Source: Bradyrhizobium sp. NAS96.2
GTDB lineage: Bacteria; Pseudomonadota; Alphaproteobacteria; Rhizobiales; Xanthobacteraceae
Reading direction: 5' to 3'
Length of the DNA stretch: 44,359 nt
Assembly: GCF_001908235.1 (NCBI RefSeq)
Contig: NZ_LGHK01000158.1
Location: forward strand, 1-44,359
In this document: positions 41,200-44,359 of the stretch, one piece after another
How the letters are laid out: each line of letters begins with the position of its first letter
Numbering within the stretch: position 1 is the stretch's first letter
The notes under the pieces: model-generated
Databases searched by the model: none
What the model saw: the letters and a program-made list of their open reading frames with translations, nothing else
What the model was told of the DNA's origin: nothing
Made by a program: the position numbers and the translations under genes

Positions 41200-41631
41200 A
41201 TGAGGAAAACAGCCCTTGTTCTTGCAACGGTCGGTGCGCTTGGGGTGGGCGCCATCGCAGCCCCGGCGCCCGCCGAAGCACGGTGGGGACACGGAGGGTG
41301 GGGAGGATGGGGTCCCGCGCTTGCAGGCGGATTGATTGCCGGCGCAGTCGTCGGCGGCCTCGCCTCGTCAGCCTATGGCTACCCCGGCTATGGCTACGGC
41401 TACCCCGGTTACGGCTATGGCTACGCACCCGCCTACTATGCGCCCGGTTATGCCTATGATTACGACTACGGCTACGCGCCGTATCGTTGGGGCGGCGGCT
41501 ACACCACGACATATTATACCGGGTACAGGCCGGCCTATTACGGCTACCGCTATCGTCACGTGGTGCGCCCGGCATACGCCTACTACGCCGGCCCCTACCA
41601 CCGCTGGCATCATCGCTGGCATCGTTGGTGA
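41200..41631 (+). CDS. Gly/Tyr-rich secreted protein
   Basis: A 143-residue protein with signal peptide MRKTALVLATVGALGVGAIA (cleavage near AEA-R, residue ~27). The mature part has a glycine-rich hydrophobic stretch (GPALAGGLIAGAVVGGLASS), then Tyr/Gly/Pro repeats (two GYGYPGYGYGY-type units) and a His/Arg/Trp-rich C-terminus (HRWHHRWHRW) that could bind metal. The ATG at 41200 has GGAGG eight bases upstream. Such proteins are frequent, stress-related and poorly understood in Bradyrhizobium-type genomes. It is followed by a terminator-like hairpin. No function is proposed. Confidence 0.75.
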   Translation: MRKTALVLATVGALGVGAIAAPAPAEARWGHGGWGGWGPALAGGLIAGAVVGGLASSAYGYPGYGYGYPGYGYGYAPAYYAPGYAYDYDYGYAPYRWGGGYTTTYYTGYRPAYYGYRYRHVVRPAYAYYAGPYHRWHHRWHRW

Positions 41632-41655
41632 GACCGGGTAGAAGCTCGCCGAATT

Positions 41656-41680
41656 GCGCGGGCATGGCAGATGCCCGCGC
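41656..41680 (+). terminator. Hairpin after the Gly/Tyr-rich gene, probable terminator
   Basis: GCGCGGGCAT (41656-41665), loop GGCAG, ATGCCCGCGC (41671-41680) form a perfect 10-bp stem 25 bases after the stop. No T-run follows, so termination efficiency is uncertain. Confidence 0.55.
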
Positions 41681-41996
41681 CGGTTCGTCTGGCATGACGC
41701 TGGCGCCGTCAGCGGCAGCAACATCGCAGCCGACGACATCGTGATCCTGCGCGTGCTCGGAACCATTCGGGTTGCCGATCAGCCGTCGAACACGCTTGTT
41801 CCGAACCAGGCGCCGGAGCCCGGTAGTTTTACCGTCGACGAAAGTCTCGATAAATGGACCGCGCCGCCATCGTAGTTTTGTAACCATCTTGCAAATCGTT
41901 ATCGCGCAAAAGTCGCGGACGGCCTTCACGCAACCTTTTGCAAACTCCAGACTGCCTACCGTCGCCGGATATTTGATTGGTAGTGGGGACGAGGAG
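41681..41996. other. Intergenic region before the GGDEF-EAL gene
   Basis: About 315 bases. The GGDEF-EAL frame remains open back to 41772, but the Arg-rich residues there lack family character. A 73-codon plus-strand frame (41654-41875) has mildly protein-like C-terminal composition but starts inside the terminator hairpin and was not called. Confidence 0.4.
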
Positions 41997-43571
41997 ATGG
42001 TTGGACCGCGGCCCAATATTTCGATGCGGCTCGGGGCCACGATCAGGGAACTGCATTCTGGCGTCGAGAATGATCCCGCCGTTGCGTCGGCCGGGACAAG
42101 TTCGGAGGTCGAGCGCCTGCGCGGCGTCATTGCACGCCTGATGCACACGGCGGCGCATGACCAGCTGACCGGGCTTCCGACACGCAGCCTGCTGCTCGAA
42201 CGGCTGGATCGTGAACTGGCGCACGAGGCCGATGACGGCGCGCGGGTCGCGGTGCTGTTCGTCGATCTCGACAACTTCAAGCTCGTCAACGATTCACTCG
42301 GCCATAGCAGCGGCGACAAGGTGCTGACCGAGATGGCCCGTCGCATCGTTGCATGTCTTGGACCGGACGATACCGCGAGCCGGTTCGGCGGCGACGAGAT
42401 GGTCGTCCTGCATCCGCGTGCCTTGGATTCTTCTGGAGCTGCGCTCGGCAGGCGGATCCTCGCAGCGCTGGCCGAGCCGATCCTGCTCTCCGGCAAGGAA
42501 GTCGTGGTCTCGGCAAGCGTGGGGCTCGCGCATTGCAAGCCCGGCACGAAGTGCGCCGAGCAATTGCTGCGCGAGGCGGACACCGCCCTCTATGCCGCAA
42601 AGGTCCGTGGCCGGGCGCGACTGGCGGAGTTCAACGACGAACTGCATGCCCGCGCCGAGAAGCGCGTCCAGATCGAATCCGATCTGCGGGCGGCACTCCG
42701 GGAATCGCAGCTGTTTGTCGAGTATCAGCCGCAGGTCCGCCTCAAGGACGGATGCGTCGTGGGTGTCGAGGCGCTGGTGCGCTGGCGACATCCCGAGCGC
42801 GGCATCATCTCGCCCGCCGACTTCATCCCCGTCGCCGAGGAATGCGGGCTCATCGTCAAGATCGGACGGCAGGTGCTGCAGGAATCCTGTCGCCAGCTCG
42901 CCGAGTGGACGAGGCAGATGCCTGGCCGCCGGCTCGCCATGACCGTCAACGTGTCGCCGCGTGAGATCGCGGAGCCGACCTTCATCGAGGAGCTCCGCCA
43001 GGTTCTCGCCACGACCAATGTCGATCCGACCGCCCTGTGCCTCGAAATCACCGAAAGCGTCATGATGAGCGCGCCGGAGGAGGTCGTCCAGGTCCTCGAT
43101 CAGATTCGGCAGCTCGGCGTGTTTGTCGCGATCGACGATTTCGGGACCGAGCACTCGTCGCTGTCGCGCCTGCGCGACATGCCGGCCGAAGTCCTGAAGA
43201 TCGACCGCAGCTTCATCGACGGTCTCAGCAGCGAGCCAGGCGATACCGCGATCGTGTCATCGATCCTGAGCCTGGCCTACGCGATGGGCAAGCACACCAT
43301 CGCCGAGGGCGTGGAGAGGAGCGAGCAGGCCGCCATGCTGCTGCGCATGGGCTGCGACGTCGCCCAGGGCTATTTCTTCTCGCGGCCGGTTGCGGCCGAC
43401 CAGATCGCGCCGATGCTGACCAAGGCGCTCTGGCATCCGAGTTCGGGACGCGCGCTGCACGCCGCGCAGCCCGTCGAAGGACCGGTGCGGCGCGGCCATC
43501 ACTATTTCATCGATGAGTTTCTCGATCACATCGGGGCGCCGATGGGCACCAAGGCGACGGTCTCGCGATGA
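41997..43571 (+). CDS. GGDEF-EAL cyclic-di-GMP protein with variant GGDEF motif
   Basis: A 524-residue cytoplasmic protein. After ~45 residues with a short helical segment (SSEVERLRGVIARLMHTAAH) the GGDEF domain runs ~50-210 (LTGLPTRSLLLERLDREL, VLFVDLDNFKLVNDSLGHSS). The active-site loop reads RFGGDEM instead of GGDEF and the upstream RxxD inhibitory site is absent. The EAL domain (~228-480) keeps the expected residues: EALVRW, TVNVSP, LEITES, IDDFGT, LKIDRSF, AEGVE and QGYFFS. A phosphodiesterase acting on c-di-GMP is therefore likelier than a cyclase. The ATG at 41997 follows GGGGACGAGGAG. No sensor domain or membrane segment is seen, but the overlapping downstream gene encodes a membrane protein that could be its partner. 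Confidence 0.9.
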   Translation: MVGPRPNISMRLGATIRELHSGVENDPAVASAGTSSEVERLRGVIARLMHTAAHDQLTGLPTRSLLLERLDRELAHEADDGARVAVLFVDLDNFKLVNDSLGHSSGDKVLTEMARRIVACLGPDDTASRFGGDEMVVLHPRALDSSGAALGRRILAALAEPILLSGKEVVVSASVGLAHCKPGTKCAEQLLREADTALYAAKVRGRARLAEFNDELHARAEKRVQIESDLRAALRESQLFVEYQPQVRLKDGCVVGVEALVRWRHPERGIISPADFIPVAEECGLIVKIGRQVLQESCRQLAEWTRQMPGRRLAMTVNVSPREIAEPTFIEELRQVLATTNVDPTALCLEITESVMMSAPEEVVQVLDQIRQLGVFVAIDDFGTEHSSLSRLRDMPAEVLKIDRSFIDGLSSEPGDTAIVSSILSLAYAMGKHTIAEGVERSEQAAMLLRMGCDVAQGYFFSRPVAADQIAPMLTKALWHPSSGRALHAAQPVEGPVRRGHHYFIDEFLDHIGAPMGTKATVSR

Positions 43572-44359
43572 TGTACCTCGTCATTGGTCTCAGCAATCTG
43601 GCGATCGGGCTGGCCTATGCAGGCCTCGGGCTGTTGTCGGCCTGGGAAACCGTCAGCCTGCATCGCTACCGCGGCTGGTCCCGCTTCGGCATCGGATTTT
43701 CGATGATGGCCGCGAGCTGCGGCCCGCATCATCTGGTGCATGGCTTTCAGGTGCTGCAGGGCGAGAGCGTGTCCTGGTCGATGCTCGCCGTCACCCTGCT
43801 CGGGCTGCCGGCGGGACTGACATTCGTGTTCCTGCGATTCGAGACCGTGTTGGGCGGCCAAGGCGAGCGATTGATCGCCCTCTCGCCGCATCGCGCGATG
43901 TTGCTGGTCGGCGGATTCGCGATCACCGCGGGCTGGCTCTCGGCCTGGGCGATGGCCCAGCCCGGTGCATACGTCCCCTTCCTTTGCACGTCGGCCGAGC
44001 TCGCCGCGCGCGTGACGACGCCGGGCAGCTGGATCGACCTTGCGTCAGCCACGTTCTTTGCCAATGTGTTCGTGACCGTGACCTACGGCCTGGTTGGCTG
44101 GTATCTGGGTGACCATCAGGTGCGCCGCTATCTTGCGACCGGCGTGTGGTCGCTGTCCGGAGCTGCCCTGACTGGCGTGTTCTTCAGCTGTGCGCTGATC
44201 CACCTGATCGATGCCACGACCCACGGCAGCGGCGCGATGCTCGTCTTCGACCTGATCGGCATTCCCGCCTCGGTGTATTTCCTGTGGGTCGTCGAGCAGC
44301 TGCACAGCGACTCCGTGCTGGACTGGAATCGGCGTCCGCTGGTCGGCGCCGCGGCGCGC
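43568..44359 (+). CDS. Seven-helix membrane protein, C-terminus cut by window end
   Basis: An ATG ATG pair overlaps the stop of the GGDEF-EAL gene (ATGA), and the frame stays open to the window end (264 codons). Seven hydrophobic segments are visible at about residues 2-24, 40-60, 70-92, 108-130, 158-180, 190-215 and 220-243. His residues lie in or near helices: CGPHHLVHG (~51-59) and CALIHLIDATTHG (~210-222), which might bind a metal or cofactor. The hydrophilic tail LHSDSVLDWNRRPLVG begins a cytoplasmic part that continues outside the window. The family is not recognised. Coupling to a c-di-GMP enzyme suggests a membrane sensor, possibly with a kinase or other output domain beyond the edge. 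Confidence 0.7.
   Translation, partial: MMYLVIGLSNLAIGLAYAGLGLLSAWETVSLHRYRGWSRFGIGFSMMAASCGPHHLVHGFQVLQGESVSWSMLAVTLLGLPAGLTFVFLRFETVLGGQGERLIALSPHRAMLLVGGFAITAGWLSAWAMAQPGAYVPFLCTSAELAARVTTPGSWIDLASATFFANVFVTVTYGLVGWYLGDHQVRRYLATGVWSLSGAALTGVFFSCALIHLIDATTHGSGAMLVFDLIGIPASVYFLWVVEQLHSDSVLDWNRRPLVGAAAR

Noticed and set aside
41198..42583. 461-codon minus-strand frame
   Set aside because: It is antisense to the Gly/Tyr-rich gene and the GGDEF domain, Ser/Arg-rich and without motifs.

Overview
The window is high-GC, densely coded DNA from an alphaproteobacterium. Gene content and repeat families (pairs of GC-rich inverted repeats, a GTCATTCCGGGGCG-type palindrome, small secreted proteins, a rhizobial-style YadA-like adhesin, an IalB protein, a DUF1236 protein) point to Bradyrhizobium or a close relative. 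This is inferred from family resemblance only; no marker gene or rRNA is present.

Layout. 1-2500: 5' end of a LysR regulator, divergent from a split chromate transporter (two short ChrA halves), an Rnk-like regulator, a genus-type inverted repeat pair and a small gene broken by an amber codon. 2.6-6.4 kb (minus): MacA/MacB-like tripartite export genes and a small secreted protein. 6.9-14.7 kb: a PanE-like reductase divergent from a TetR regulator with two TetR units, then a complete branched-chain-amino-acid-type ABC transporter (binding protein, LivH, LivM, LivG, LivF). 14.7-17.9 kb: AraC regulator, a long intergenic region with two candidate small ORFs (one under a ribosome-site hairpin), and an OpgC-type acyltransferase.

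17.9-25.9 kb (minus) is the most informative block. Six tightly coupled genes (ABC binding protein, permease, ATPase, two DUF1989 proteins, and a biotin-dependent carboxylase annotated by homology as urea carboxylase) lie behind a recognisable guanidine-I (ykkC-type) riboswitch with an intrinsic terminator. The leader and the DUF1989 pair argue that this is a guanidine import and assimilation operon (guanidine to carboxyguanidine to allophanate), not a urea operon. The allophanate hydrolase needed to finish the route is not next to it.

26.2-29.8 kb (minus): an AraC regulator followed by a CoA-transferase / atypical SDR / GST-like operon; two 17-bp direct repeats with 20-bp period lie just upstream of the operon. 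30-38.2 kb (minus): AraC regulator, a 1735-residue trimeric autotransporter adhesin with long internal DNA repeats, an IalB-family protein and a Pro/Gln-rich anchored protein. 38.9-41.6 kb: a low-complexity DUF1236/peptidoglycan-binding exported protein and a Gly/Tyr-rich secreted protein. 42-44.36 kb: a GGDEF-EAL protein with a variant GGDEM motif but an apparently intact EAL site, overlapping a seven-helix membrane protein cut by the window end.

No tRNA, rRNA, insertion sequence or CRISPR array was seen.
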